Shown here piece after piece: positions 26,101 to 33,015 of a stretch of 64,000 nucleotides of DNA (the first letter of the stretch is position 1; each line of letters starts with the position of its first letter). This stretch comes from Trinickia violacea (GTDB lineage: Bacteria; Pseudomonadota; Gammaproteobacteria; Burkholderiales; Burkholderiaceae). Both the position numbers and the translations under genes were made by a program. The stretch spans positions 1-64,000 of the forward strand of contig NZ_CP040079.1 of assembly GCF_005280735.1 (NCBI RefSeq), in the 5' to 3' direction. The notes beneath the pieces were generated by a model. It was not told the origin of the DNA, ran no database searches, and saw only the letters and a list, made by a program, of their open reading frames with translations.

Positions 26101-28961
26101 CGGGCGCGCAGCTCGTCAACGGCCTCACGAACCCGAACGTCTATACGCCGCCACCCGCGATGTCGGGGCAGGTGATTTCGTTGGGGCCGCCGGCCGTGCC
26201 CGCCAGTGCGGCGACGACCGTCAATAGCGCGGGCCAGCTGACGAACATCAACGGGCAGCCGACGACCGTGTCGGGCTCAACCGGCCCGCCCACGGGCGTG
26301 CCGCTGGGTACGACGACCGTCGGACGTCCGGTTGCCCCGACGATTTCTGAAGCCGGGGCCGTGAATGCGGGCACGGCGAGCAGTCCGTCCGCAACGACGG
26401 TTCAGACCATTGCGGGCCAGACGCAGAACGTCACGTATCTGGTCAATAGTCCCGCGTCAGCCATCACGGGCGACCTGTCGCCGACGGCGCTGCTGAGCGC
26501 ACTGCCGGCGAGCTTGCAGCCCAATACCACGCAGTTTTATTACGACCCGTACACGCAGGCGCAGCAGGTTGAGCAGGCCGCGCTTGAGGAGACGGGTCAG
26601 TCGAGCTTCTACAGCACGACGTCCGCGACGGATAGCACGAGCCAGGCGTCCATCAATAACCAGGATACGCAGGCGCTCTACGGCGCGGCGCTTCAATACG
26701 CCGAACAGAACAACATTGCGTTGGGCACGCAACTGAGCCAGCAGCAGCTTGCGCTCGTGAACGCCCCCATGCTCTGGTACACCGAGGAGACGGTGCCCGA
26801 GCCGGGGTGCTCGGCGACGGGTAATGCGAGCTGCCCGACGGTGCGGGCGCTGATGCCTGAAGTGTTGTTGCCGCAGAACTTTGCGCAGGTGAACGCTGAC
26901 GGCACCATCAGCGGCGCGAATGTCTCGCTCAATTACAACGACAGCATTCTCAACACCGGTTCCATTTCTGCTTCGCAGACCCTGAGCATCGATACGGGGT
27001 CGCTGACCAACGAGCAACGCTCGACTAACGTCGGCAGCATCTATCAGACCGTCAACGGGGACCTTTACCAGACCACGGGCACCGAAGTGCAGCAAGGCGG
27101 TTTCATGAGCGCCGCCAACTACGACATGAATGTGCAGGCGCTGAATCAGATCGGCGGCGCATTGCAGGTGACCAACGCCGATGGCAGCGAAAACACGGCC
27201 GCCACCGCTCAGCTTCTCTCCAACTTGAAAAGCCAGCTCGGCACGAGCTTCACGCAGTCCACCGTCAGCAATCAGTTGAATACGGTGGACTTGGATGCGA
27301 GCAGCTTTGGCCCGATGCAGATCTTTGCGATGGTGGCGGCCGTGGTGGCGTCGATCGTGACCGCAGGTGCCGGCGCGGCACTGGTCGGCGCGGTGGCCGG
27401 CACACTGGAAGCGTCGGTGGCCAATGCGGCATTCTCGGCGCTGGTCAGTTCACTGGCCACGGATGCGATCAGCGGGAACTTCAGTTTGACGGGGATCGTC
27501 GAGTCCATGGGGGTGTCGGCGCTGACGGCCGGTCTCACCAACGGCATCACGTACAGCTCCGACTCAGGATTCGGGTTCACGACGACGGCCTCGCCGAACA
27601 GTCTGGCGGCGCTTGCGGGTGTTCAGCCCTCGACGGTGAGCGGCGCGGTGCCCACCGCGTCCTCGACGATCGCGCAACTGCCGACGCAGGCGCTGGCGAT
27701 TGCGGGCGAGGCGACGATCCAGGCGGGCGTTCAGACAGCCATCGAGGGCGGCAGCTTCCTGACGGCGCTGGAAGATAGTGCGGTCACGGATGCCTCGGCT
27801 GCGGGCGCGTATGACATCGGCACCGCAGCGCAGGACCCGAACTCGATCATTGCGCAGGATTCGATCGGCTATGACCTGGCGCATGCGGCATTGGGATGTG
27901 CGGCTGGCGCGGCGGAAGGTACGGGATGCGCCAGTGGGGCCATTGGCGGGGCGGTGTCGGCAGCGACGGCTAACGAGATTGCGACGGCCGTAACTGGCGG
28001 GCAAGGCATTACCGATCCGAGTCAACTGGCAGCGATCACGGCTGCGACGATGTTGCTGGGCGGTGGTGCGGCGGCATTGTTCGGGCAGAGTGCGAGTGCG
28101 GCAGCGCTGGCCGCAGAAAACGAGACGCTGAACAACACGTGTGCAACGGGCCATAACTGCGGCACGCTGGCGAGTGCGCTGGCTGATACGGGGCGTGCGG
28201 CATGGAATACGGCGCTGGGACTGGTTCAGTCGGTGCCGAACTTGCTGAACGGCGCGCTGCCTGGCTATGCGGACTATGCGCCGTTCCTGCAAGGGGCGAT
28301 GCTGCCGTATGACGACCCGGATTTCGGGAGTCTGGTGTCGTTCACGGGGGCGCTTGGCGTGGGAGCGTTGGCAGGTAGCTCGGCTGCGGGAACTGCTACA
28401 AGTGGAGCGGCCGCTGGGGAGGCGAGAGCCTCAGCGTCGAGTTCGATCGCTACTGCCGGCGACGTGGATCTGGCGAACGCCTACAGCACCCAAGTCCAAG
28501 GTGTTGCCACAAACACCTCTTCGACAGCAAGAGGCGGGGTAGACTTCTACGTGAACTCACAAGGTACTGTGCTTCCTGCGACTGGTTATCGATACATGGA
28601 TAGCCAATACGCAGCGCAGACACAAAGTTCTATGTCGGCGCCGCTCAGTTATTTCGGGTTCACCGACTACTCTACAGGGGCTGCGGCTCGGAACGGCTTT
28701 CAGATTTTCTACGAACCGGGCAACGCTGCTTCGTGGAGCGATGCGAGTCTCAAAGGGCAGTTCGATACCCTGCAGCTCTTTGGGCCTGACGGATTCGTAA
28801 ATGCCAAGGTGCCGCTCGCTAATGGCGGTGCCGGTCCAAGACTTGAGCCTTATACGAATGCCTATCCGCAGTATGGGACAGGCGGACAGGCTCAGCTAGT
28901 GCCTGCAATTCCCGGCACTAAGGTTCAGCTAAAGAACGTTACGGTGCTGCCTTCAAAATGA
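20196..28961 (+). CDS. Large TpsA exoprotein (filamentous haemagglutinin/CdiA-like) with C-terminal toxin-like domain
   Basis: A 2921-residue exoprotein of two-partner secretion. It starts with an extended signal region (residues ~1-66, ending AHAA), then a TPS secretion domain (~67-270) with PIVDPHAPIQFQP, ANGISVNSYQSFNID and IISSPNGLSVNG. A very long Gly/Ala/Ser/Thr/Asn-rich beta-helix shaft includes two near-identical 245-residue units. From ~2360 there is a hydrophobic pre-toxin-like region with AAENETLNN near the place where CdiA proteins carry VENN. The last ~140 residues (from GGVDFYVNSQG to VTVLPSK) are compositionally distinct and resemble polymorphic toxin tips. The next gene overlaps by 4 bp and is the likely immunity gene. 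No disruption is visible. Confidence 0.9.
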   Translation: MHSEARKQFVRLGQRRAARGAVLFSCAACQPQVCKPLWVRATAWLMAGVMYLAPAVFLADEVAHAAPIVDPHAPIQFQPTMTRTSAGVAAVNIATPNANGISVNSYQSFNIDSSGLVLNNSLVSGTPLLGGTLGANPNLAGRAATTIVNQVTSTGPASTLLGPLEVFGTPANVIISSPNGLSVNGLALTNIPNLVLTTGAVQFLTGIGGTVTSFANAGALAYSVSSGNITINGPAGVNGPGAGIAGTVGNIDVIGQTLNVNAPIQANQSVNLIAGNQFVTPTSTSAAGTTYAAASNGTTNTAAAIGNAGVAIDASQYGSVTSGQIFIVSTSAGMGVNTQGPLAATAGNVNVTSNGDITVGNTFANQNVNLTSSGTTNISGTGLANQNYTVAANGDINATGSVSAGQNVAMNAGGDLNAASVSANGSANLTAGQSMSVGSLSAQSLALAATNGNLTLNSAISAPGTIAASAGQNLTVNGAVQGGSTVALTAGQNVTVNGSVSAVGDATLTAQNGMLTTTGNVVTNGALSVSGQQGANLGGTVSSQGNATIRSTAGSVAIAGTLSSPGAITVSAGQDATLSGSVQSGQDTTITAARNVALNGGLQTSGAGNAAVSAGGNITGSGAVSAASNATLSAGSSIGLTGAIQAGSNLSATAAQNLLVAATTATGTETLTATNGSATLTGNAASGGDLSVTAGTDVNTLGSVQSLGNLALNAQNGSLTASAPIWAAGNATLNAGQSASVNGPASAVGNMTLAAQAGTLTTAGNLTTNGTISASGQQGVSLGGTVSSQGNATIGSSAGSVSVAGAVSSPGTITVTAGQGATLSGLVHSGGDTTVAAGGNVALNGGLEADGTGNATVSAGSNLTGSRALSVANNTNLSAGGDIGLTGAIQTGNTLAATAGNNLSVGATTAVGTETLTATNGSATFGNTLSGGDLSVTAGTDVNAQGSVQSLGNLAVNAQGGNFTASGPVSAAGSANLNAGQSLTLNGQTTVSQNATLTGTNITTQGLAVGGSLMATATNNLDTSAGQLNAPFSANAPALSVTGNATLSGANVTTANAYVGGTYSATGTTSLTTGGTAAYQGSAILAGGTVTNVGTQMAAGNLTVSGGTVTNQGALSSLTTFVVNAANLNNSGTIYGPTNTINVSGGTANSGGLLATNTLSLTTGTLNDTNGLTYAGDVNNPNSPTGNTSVTVTGGNGSFTNSNGQILGQNSVTLNLPNQAIDPSSSAFGTVNGGNAFNFSTQAINNSGTWTLPGTAVTVTASQGISNAGTITQGAGSLTLNGALTNSGSVTANDLTVNGSLANAAGATVQANDAFTLNGSGANAGTAEAVNSLNISGSSYDNSNGTTKAGNSSTAAGSGNLNINLSGDLTNAAGTLAATNNLAITANNVVNSASASATTSTTTTTVSNPTLLLETALGTDTTSSLGINRGAQGGGQGSATIIQVSSTQNATLTSLFDTTSDAQSGVTGNTLTFIQVPMQTGTDANGNTTTANEWVVLEPGMSTSGYPTMTVALPSVTETSTTVTASGAASIIAAGNNLSLTANTLNNQGGTVSAGNDATLNVQSLSNGGQSYQSTVTDAVSQSSYAAFMTTLSQLQNQGGVSVYGSDTGGTIGLDAQGCAAAGNCQQKAPTSFTFTNASTLPSVSSSVTIQGPSGQIVAGHNLSLSGGNLTNAGSLVAGNDVAITASSFTNQGTNTCTMTTVVGCASGYSGCVSGATTNPNSQSYSYQQTNATVTAGNDVVIAAGAVNNTYGNLVARRNVVIGGAGTSASDASTTPTALTQASSVTNTSGSIEAGNDADINASTLTNTIAAPVQIHQNYGSASPFTACGGNCEAYVDVQSASPATITANHNVNLTASTFNNTGSLVTALNTVSITATSSASSNNQYLYAYFAGGGVTGGNWGCAGAAALCGTLYGSAYSGGTQDPAGLPDAVGLPDFVPATIQAGNALFINSPTLTNTSNLVGQNVSLTGAQLVNGLTNPNVYTPPPAMSGQVISLGPPAVPASAATTVNSAGQLTNINGQPTTVSGSTGPPTGVPLGTTTVGRPVAPTISEAGAVNAGTASSPSATTVQTIAGQTQNVTYLVNSPASAITGDLSPTALLSALPASLQPNTTQFYYDPYTQAQQVEQAALEETGQSSFYSTTSATDSTSQASINNQDTQALYGAALQYAEQNNIALGTQLSQQQLALVNAPMLWYTEETVPEPGCSATGNASCPTVRALMPEVLLPQNFAQVNADGTISGANVSLNYNDSILNTGSISASQTLSIDTGSLTNEQRSTNVGSIYQTVNGDLYQTTGTEVQQGGFMSAANYDMNVQALNQIGGALQVTNADGSENTAATAQLLSNLKSQLGTSFTQSTVSNQLNTVDLDASSFGPMQIFAMVAAVVASIVTAGAGAALVGAVAGTLEASVANAAFSALVSSLATDAISGNFSLTGIVESMGVSALTAGLTNGITYSSDSGFGFTTTASPNSLAALAGVQPSTVSGAVPTASSTIAQLPTQALAIAGEATIQAGVQTAIEGGSFLTALEDSAVTDASAAGAYDIGTAAQDPNSIIAQDSIGYDLAHAALGCAAGAAEGTGCASGAIGGAVSAATANEIATAVTGGQGITDPSQLAAITAATMLLGGGAAALFGQSASAAALAAENETLNNTCATGHNCGTLASALADTGRAAWNTALGLVQSVPNLLNGALPGYADYAPFLQGAMLPYDDPDFGSLVSFTGALGVGALAGSSAAGTATSGAAAGEARASASSSIATAGDVDLANAYSTQVQGVATNTSSTARGGVDFYVNSQGTVLPATGYRYMDSQYAAQTQSSMSAPLSYFGFTDYSTGAAARNGFQIFYEPGNAASWSDASLKGQFDTLQLFGPDGFVNAKVPLANGGAGPRLEPYTNAYPQYGTGGQAQLVPAIPGTKVQLKNVTVLPSK
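21702..23160 (+). repeat. Two tandem ~735-bp repeats inside tpsA
   Basis: Unit 1 (21702-22436, residues 503-747) and unit 2 (22437 to ~23160) align end to end. Both contain SGQQG..LGGTVSSQGNATI, NVALNGGL, IGLTGAIQ, GTETLTATNGSAT, GGDLSVTAGTDVN and GSVQSLGNLA. Each unit is about 245 codons. The arrangement indicates a relatively recent tandem duplication within the beta-helix shaft and could allow length change by recombination. Confidence 0.8.
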
Positions 28962-29167
28962 CGATCGACGAACTGCGCTTGCATTTGACACATCTTATCG
29001 ACACCTACGTAGCGGACCCCGCCGTGAGGGGCCGGTTGCTAGCTCTTGTCGCGCGGGACGAAGTCCCAGCGAAGGGTGTCTTGGCAGAGTTGACTCCCTA
29101 TCTTTCTGGAAGAGTCACTGATGCCGATGCGAGAGTGATCAAGGACATTGCGTTCAACTTTTGCTGA
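28958..29167 (+). CDS. Candidate immunity protein for the TpsA toxin tip
   Basis: A 69-residue acidic protein (MTIDELRLHLTHLIDTYV...) whose ATG overlaps the tpsA stop as ATGA. Small genes in this position after CdiA/TpsA genes normally encode the cognate immunity protein that neutralises the toxin domain in the producing cell. It is predicted to be soluble and helical, with no membrane segment, fitting a cytoplasmic toxin. I do not recognise the family; the immunity role is inferred from position and size. Confidence 0.7.
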   Translation: MTIDELRLHLTHLIDTYVADPAVRGRLLALVARDEVPAKGVLAELTPYLSGRVTDADARVIKDIAFNFC

Positions 29168-29180
29168 CAAGTTGGTTTGA

Positions 29181-29489
29181 GCGCGATTTGTTGCCACAAA
29201 CAGTGCAGGCCTGACGGCCGGAGATCAGATCGGCATTTTGCGTGATGCGGCGACTGGTAAGGGCAATTTTGCACTGGGCGAGGCTACGGCGACTGAGGCT
29301 AATGCGCTTGGGCAAGACTGGGTTGGGCCTGGTTATCGTGTATCGCGGACAGACGAGAGCACGTTGATTAGTGCGGACGGCTTGCGGCAATATCGTCCGC
29401 CATCTCCGAAGCCCAATACCGGACAGCCGTACCCAATGCAACCGCTGACAGAAGTTGACAGTTGGCTGTGGCTGAAGCGGCTAGAGTGA
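29181..29489 (+). pseudogene. Orphan TpsA/CdiA C-terminal toxin fragment
   Basis: An open frame of about 103 codons follows a stop at 29178-29180, with no convincing start. The sequence LTAGDQIGILRDAATGKGNF, ALGEATATEANALGQDWVGP and LISADGLRQYRPPSPKPNTG matches the pattern of CdiA/FhaB C-terminal toxin cassettes as I know them. After PNTG the sequence departs from that pattern, so the domain seems truncated. Such displaced toxin tips accumulate downstream of cdiA-type genes and serve as reserves for toxin exchange. It follows the first immunity gene by 13 bp. Confidence 0.6.
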
Positions 29490-29549
29490 CGCACCCACGC
29501 GCGAAGAGACTATCGACGCGTCGCTCTTTAAGACGCTTCGGACAGCGCA

Positions 29550-29762
29550 GTGAAAAAACTCATCAAACGGGCTATTACTGCCTACGCGGTGGGCATAGGG
29601 ATGGTGGTGTTCGCGGCTGCTATCTCACTTTCTCACGGTGCTGGCTTAAAGCCGCTTCTAATATTGTTGCCTTTGTTTCTCTTTGTATTTGGCGGGATCA
29701 CCTACCAGTTGATTAAAGAGCTGCGAGCGTTGAATCGGGAAAAGCCGCGAGACCCTGAGTGA
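29550..29762 (+). CDS. Small two-helix membrane protein, possible orphan immunity protein
   Basis: A 70-residue frame from GTG 29550 with two hydrophobic helices (AYAVGIGMVVFAAAISL and PLLILLPLFLFVFGGITYQL), a basic start and a charged tail. It lies just after the orphan toxin fragment, so it may be an inner-membrane immunity protein left from an earlier toxin cassette. No ribosome-binding site is strong and no family is recognised. The assignment is from position only. Confidence 0.5.
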   Translation: MKKLIKRAITAYAVGIGMVVFAAAISLSHGAGLKPLLILLPLFLFVFGGITYQLIKELRALNREKPRDPE

Positions 29763-29887
29763 TCCAGACCTTTTTCAACTTTGAAAATTCCCCTGCTACG
29801 GCAGGATAGGCTTGCGCCGATTATTGTCCAGGAAGCTGCTCAGTAGCGTGTATTTTCCGCAGTCATGGTTTGTGATCAGCGAGGTGA

Positions 29888-30289
29888 ATGATGAATGTAA
29901 TAAATAAAGGATTGCTAATTATAGCCGTTATGGATTTTGCGCTATCTGCATGTGCACCCGAGGTTCCAGTCCAGCAGGCGAAGTTGATGGCAGCGGACAA
30001 TCAGCACCTCGTCGCTGTCCTCGTGGTCAAGCAGGACGCGATTGTGCACCTAGCCTCAGGATACGAGCGGCGCATCGCCGCTCAGTCCCGATGGCGGTCG
30101 GCCGGCACGTTACCGCAGGGCCAGGTACTTAGGCCGGTCGGCACCGTGTTCACGATCGAAGGCCGCCAAGTTCATGAGGCTTGGCTTGTGGTTGCTGGGG
30201 AGGAGCTAGTTGGTTTCTACCTGCCCGGTGAATCGCATTTTTCCCCACTCGATAAACCTGTTGTTATCTCGCTAGGAGACCTTGAATGA
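29888..30289 (+). CDS. Putative lipoprotein
   Basis: A 133-residue protein with GAGG upstream of a doubled ATG (29888/29891). It has a short hydrophobic signal ending in the lipobox LSAC near residue 21, so it should be lipidated and anchored to a membrane. The mature part contains LVAVLVVKQDAIVHLASGYE and VGTVFTIEGRQVHEAWLVVAGEE, a beta-rich pattern. No family is recognised. Its stop overlaps the next lipoprotein start by 4 bp, so the two are co-expressed. Its placement within the secretion island may mean an envelope-protective role. Confidence 0.65.
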   Translation: MMNVINKGLLIIAVMDFALSACAPEVPVQQAKLMAADNQHLVAVLVVKQDAIVHLASGYERRIAAQSRWRSAGTLPQGQVLRPVGTVFTIEGRQVHEAWLVVAGEELVGFYLPGESHFSPLDKPVVISLGDLE

Positions 30290-30762
30290 TTGGTAAATTT
30301 CGTACGCTTTTGCTCGCCGGTGCGGTTACGTTTCTGGCAGCAGGTTGCGCGTCCGGTCCGCAATACAAGGAAATGGCGGCCTCGATTCCGACCTTGACCC
30401 CTGATCACGGGCGCATCTACTTCTTCCGTTCGAGTTCGCTAATGGGGGCGGCGATCCAGCCGCAGATCAAGCTAAATGGCGTGAGCGTCGGGCAATCAAA
30501 GCCAGGCGGGTTCTTCTACGTCGATGAACCGGCGGGGCAGTACTCGGTGTCAACCGAGACGGAAACCGAAAAGACGGTGTCATTTGCATTAGATGCCGGC
30601 GAAACAAAATATGTACGTACTTCTGTGTCCTTCGGCTTACTGGTGGGCCGCATCATTCCATCACTGGAAGGCTCAGATGCAGCGATGAAAGAGATTGAAG
30701 GACTGAAGTACACGACTGGGGATATTTCAACTGCCAACACGCCTGCTAGCCCGCTGAAGTAG
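30286..30762 (+). CDS. DUF2846-like lipoprotein
   Basis: A 158-residue protein with a clear signal peptide and lipobox LAAGCAS at about residues 17-23. The mature domain, with GRIYFFRSSSLMGAAIQPQI, LNGVSVGQSKPGGFFYVD and AGQYSVSTETE, matches the DUF2846 lipoprotein family in my memory. The function of that family is unknown. It is translationally coupled to the preceding lipoprotein (ATGA at 30286-30289). The remaining ~170 bp to the next gene hold no feature I can support. Confidence 0.72.
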   Translation: MIGKFRTLLLAGAVTFLAAGCASGPQYKEMAASIPTLTPDHGRIYFFRSSSLMGAAIQPQIKLNGVSVGQSKPGGFFYVDEPAGQYSVSTETETEKTVSFALDAGETKYVRTSVSFGLLVGRIIPSLEGSDAAMKEIEGLKYTTGDISTANTPASPLK

Positions 30763-30933
30763 CGCACAGTTTGCAAAAGGCACACCTCGATGATGCGACA
30801 CGGCGGCGTTCTTGTTGAACGCGTGGCACTGGGCTTGTAGTTGTAGGCCTGTTACGCCGAGCTTGGTTGCCGCCATTTAAGCTGAGCAAGCGGATTTTCG
30901 GTGGTTGTCGTAAAAGGTCAAGATTCGACTCTC

Positions 30934-33015
30934 ATGATACTTAGAATAGATGCGCGCGGGAGGCGCGCGAAGGCCATTCGGAATCGGCGCGTGCGGTTCT
31001 GTCTGTGGCTCGGCCTGGCCTTTTCGACAGCGACCGTCCACGCGACTGGAGTCGTCCCTGATGGCGGTACGGCCACCTCGGTCTCGACCGCTGCCAACGG
31101 CCACCAGATCGTCAACATCGCGCCCGCGTTCGGCGGCGTCTCGCACAACACCTATTCGTCCTTCAACGTGTCGGCGGCTGGCGCGGATTTGAACAACGTC
31201 GGCATCAACGCGCGCACGATCGTCAACCAGGTCACGAGCACCAACCCATCACTGATACAAGGCGCCATCAATGTGCTGGGGCCACGCGCGAACGTGATCC
31301 TCGCGAATCCGAACGGCATCACAGTCGACGGGGGCAGCTTCCAGAACACTGGACACGTGGTGCTCTCGACGGGCCAAGTCAGCTTCGACGACCTAACGCT
31401 CGCTCCCGGCGTCACGCAGCGCAACGTCGTGCTGACTACGAACCAGGGCGGTATCAGGATTGGGCCAGGCGGTCTTTCAGGAACGCTCGTCAACCTCGAC
31501 CTCATCGCAAAGCAATTGGCCGTGAACGGCCCGGTAACGAACAGCTATACGAGTTCGACCAGTGGTATCCGTGCCATTGTCGGCAGCAGTACCAACACCT
31601 ACGACACGGGCTTTTCCCCGTCTGACAACGGCCACGACTGGCTCATCCGCACTACGTCGCCTGGCGCGACGCGTGCGGGCATGGCAGTAGACATCACGGC
31701 AGCAGGGGGCCTGACCGCTGGCCGTGTGCAACTGATTGTCACCGACCAGGGCGCCGGCGTGCGCAGCCTTGGCCCGCTTTACGCGAACTCGGGTGACGTC
31801 GTGGTGTCGACGAATGGCGACGTCAGCGTGGCGAACAGTTCCATAACGGCCGCGCACGACATTTCCATCACGACAACTGGCACGTTTTCACTGCGGGGCG
31901 CGCAGGCCTTGGCCGGTAACGACGTCACGGTCAACGCGGGCCGGATTGCCCTTGCTGACGACGCAACCGAACCGTCGACGGTGAGCGCGCAGGCCGGCTC
32001 CGTGAACCTCACGAGCAGTGGTGACATTTCGAATACGGGCAGCCTTATTCAGGCGGGTTCGGTCGCCTCGAACGGCTCGTTGACGGGCGGCAATGTCACC
32101 CTGACGGCAAACGGCAGCATTGCCAACGACTCGAGTCCGGCGAACCTCGGCATCATCTTCTCGGCCAATGGCACAAGCTCCCTCACGGCGCAGGGCAATA
32201 TCACTAACGACAATGCGCGCATTCTGGCGAACGGCGCGGTGACGCTCTCCGCCCAGGGCGACGTGCAGAACACCATCGATCATACGGGCGGCACGAACGG
32301 CGGAGCGCCGGTTGCGTACTCGGACACCAGAGGCAGCTTTCTATTCTTCACGCATTCGACGAGCGGCTACAACGTTGACTACGGCACCGTCGGCGAACCG
32401 AACCAGCTCGCCTATATTGCCTCGACTGGTGGGCCGGTGACCATCACCGGGCGCAACGTCACGAATGCGGGCGGCATCATCCAGTCCAACAACGCTGATA
32501 TCGCCATTACCGCACACGATGCGTTCACGAATGCGGCGGTGATGTCAGGGCAGGCGAGCTATACGGAAAGCTGCTGGATTTTCTGCCACGCGAGCGCCAC
32601 CAGCAACGTGACGCCGTATGGCGGCACCATCCAGTCGGGCGCGAATATCGCGATTACCGCGAGCACCACCGCGAGCGACATCGGCGGCAACGTCTTTGCA
32701 CAGGGCAATCTCCACGTCACCGCACCGGTGACCTACGCCCAGGGCGTCACCGGCTATTCGGCCATCAACCAGGACCATGGCTTCAAAGCGTTCTTCGGCA
32801 GCACGTGGGCGCAGATTATCGCGTTTGATATCGGCGGCGGCTTCACGGCGGACGGGTTGGTCACACTGACCGGAGACGGCGTCATTGATGGCGGCTATTT
32901 CAGCGGCGGCACCGGGGTGTCGGCCACGGGCGGCATCACGACGGTGCGCGCGCCCCATACCACGCCGGTACAGATTGGCCAGCACCTGGGCCTGACGACA
33001 TGGTGGTGGTTTTGA
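30934..33015 (+). CDS. Short TpsA exoprotein
   Basis: A TpsA of 693 residues when read from ATG 30934. The signal peptide ends TVHA near residue 38. The TPS domain contains GGTATSVSTAANGHQIVNIA, HNTYSSFNVSAAGADLNN, ARTIVNQVTS and the diagnostic VILANPNGITVDGG. After ~450 residues of beta-helix-like repeats it stops at TTWWWF, far shorter than adhesins or CdiA proteins. It lacks a toxin tip. The stop overlaps the tpsB start (TGATG), so it is the direct partner of that transporter. It may be a small exoprotein or a truncated product stabilised in the operon. Confidence 0.82.
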   Translation: MILRIDARGRRAKAIRNRRVRFCLWLGLAFSTATVHATGVVPDGGTATSVSTAANGHQIVNIAPAFGGVSHNTYSSFNVSAAGADLNNVGINARTIVNQVTSTNPSLIQGAINVLGPRANVILANPNGITVDGGSFQNTGHVVLSTGQVSFDDLTLAPGVTQRNVVLTTNQGGIRIGPGGLSGTLVNLDLIAKQLAVNGPVTNSYTSSTSGIRAIVGSSTNTYDTGFSPSDNGHDWLIRTTSPGATRAGMAVDITAAGGLTAGRVQLIVTDQGAGVRSLGPLYANSGDVVVSTNGDVSVANSSITAAHDISITTTGTFSLRGAQALAGNDVTVNAGRIALADDATEPSTVSAQAGSVNLTSSGDISNTGSLIQAGSVASNGSLTGGNVTLTANGSIANDSSPANLGIIFSANGTSSLTAQGNITNDNARILANGAVTLSAQGDVQNTIDHTGGTNGGAPVAYSDTRGSFLFFTHSTSGYNVDYGTVGEPNQLAYIASTGGPVTITGRNVTNAGGIIQSNNADIAITAHDAFTNAAVMSGQASYTESCWIFCHASATSNVTPYGGTIQSGANIAITASTTASDIGGNVFAQGNLHVTAPVTYAQGVTGYSAINQDHGFKAFFGSTWAQIIAFDIGGGFTADGLVTLTGDGVIDGGYFSGGTGVSATGGITTVRAPHTTPVQIGQHLGLTTWWWF

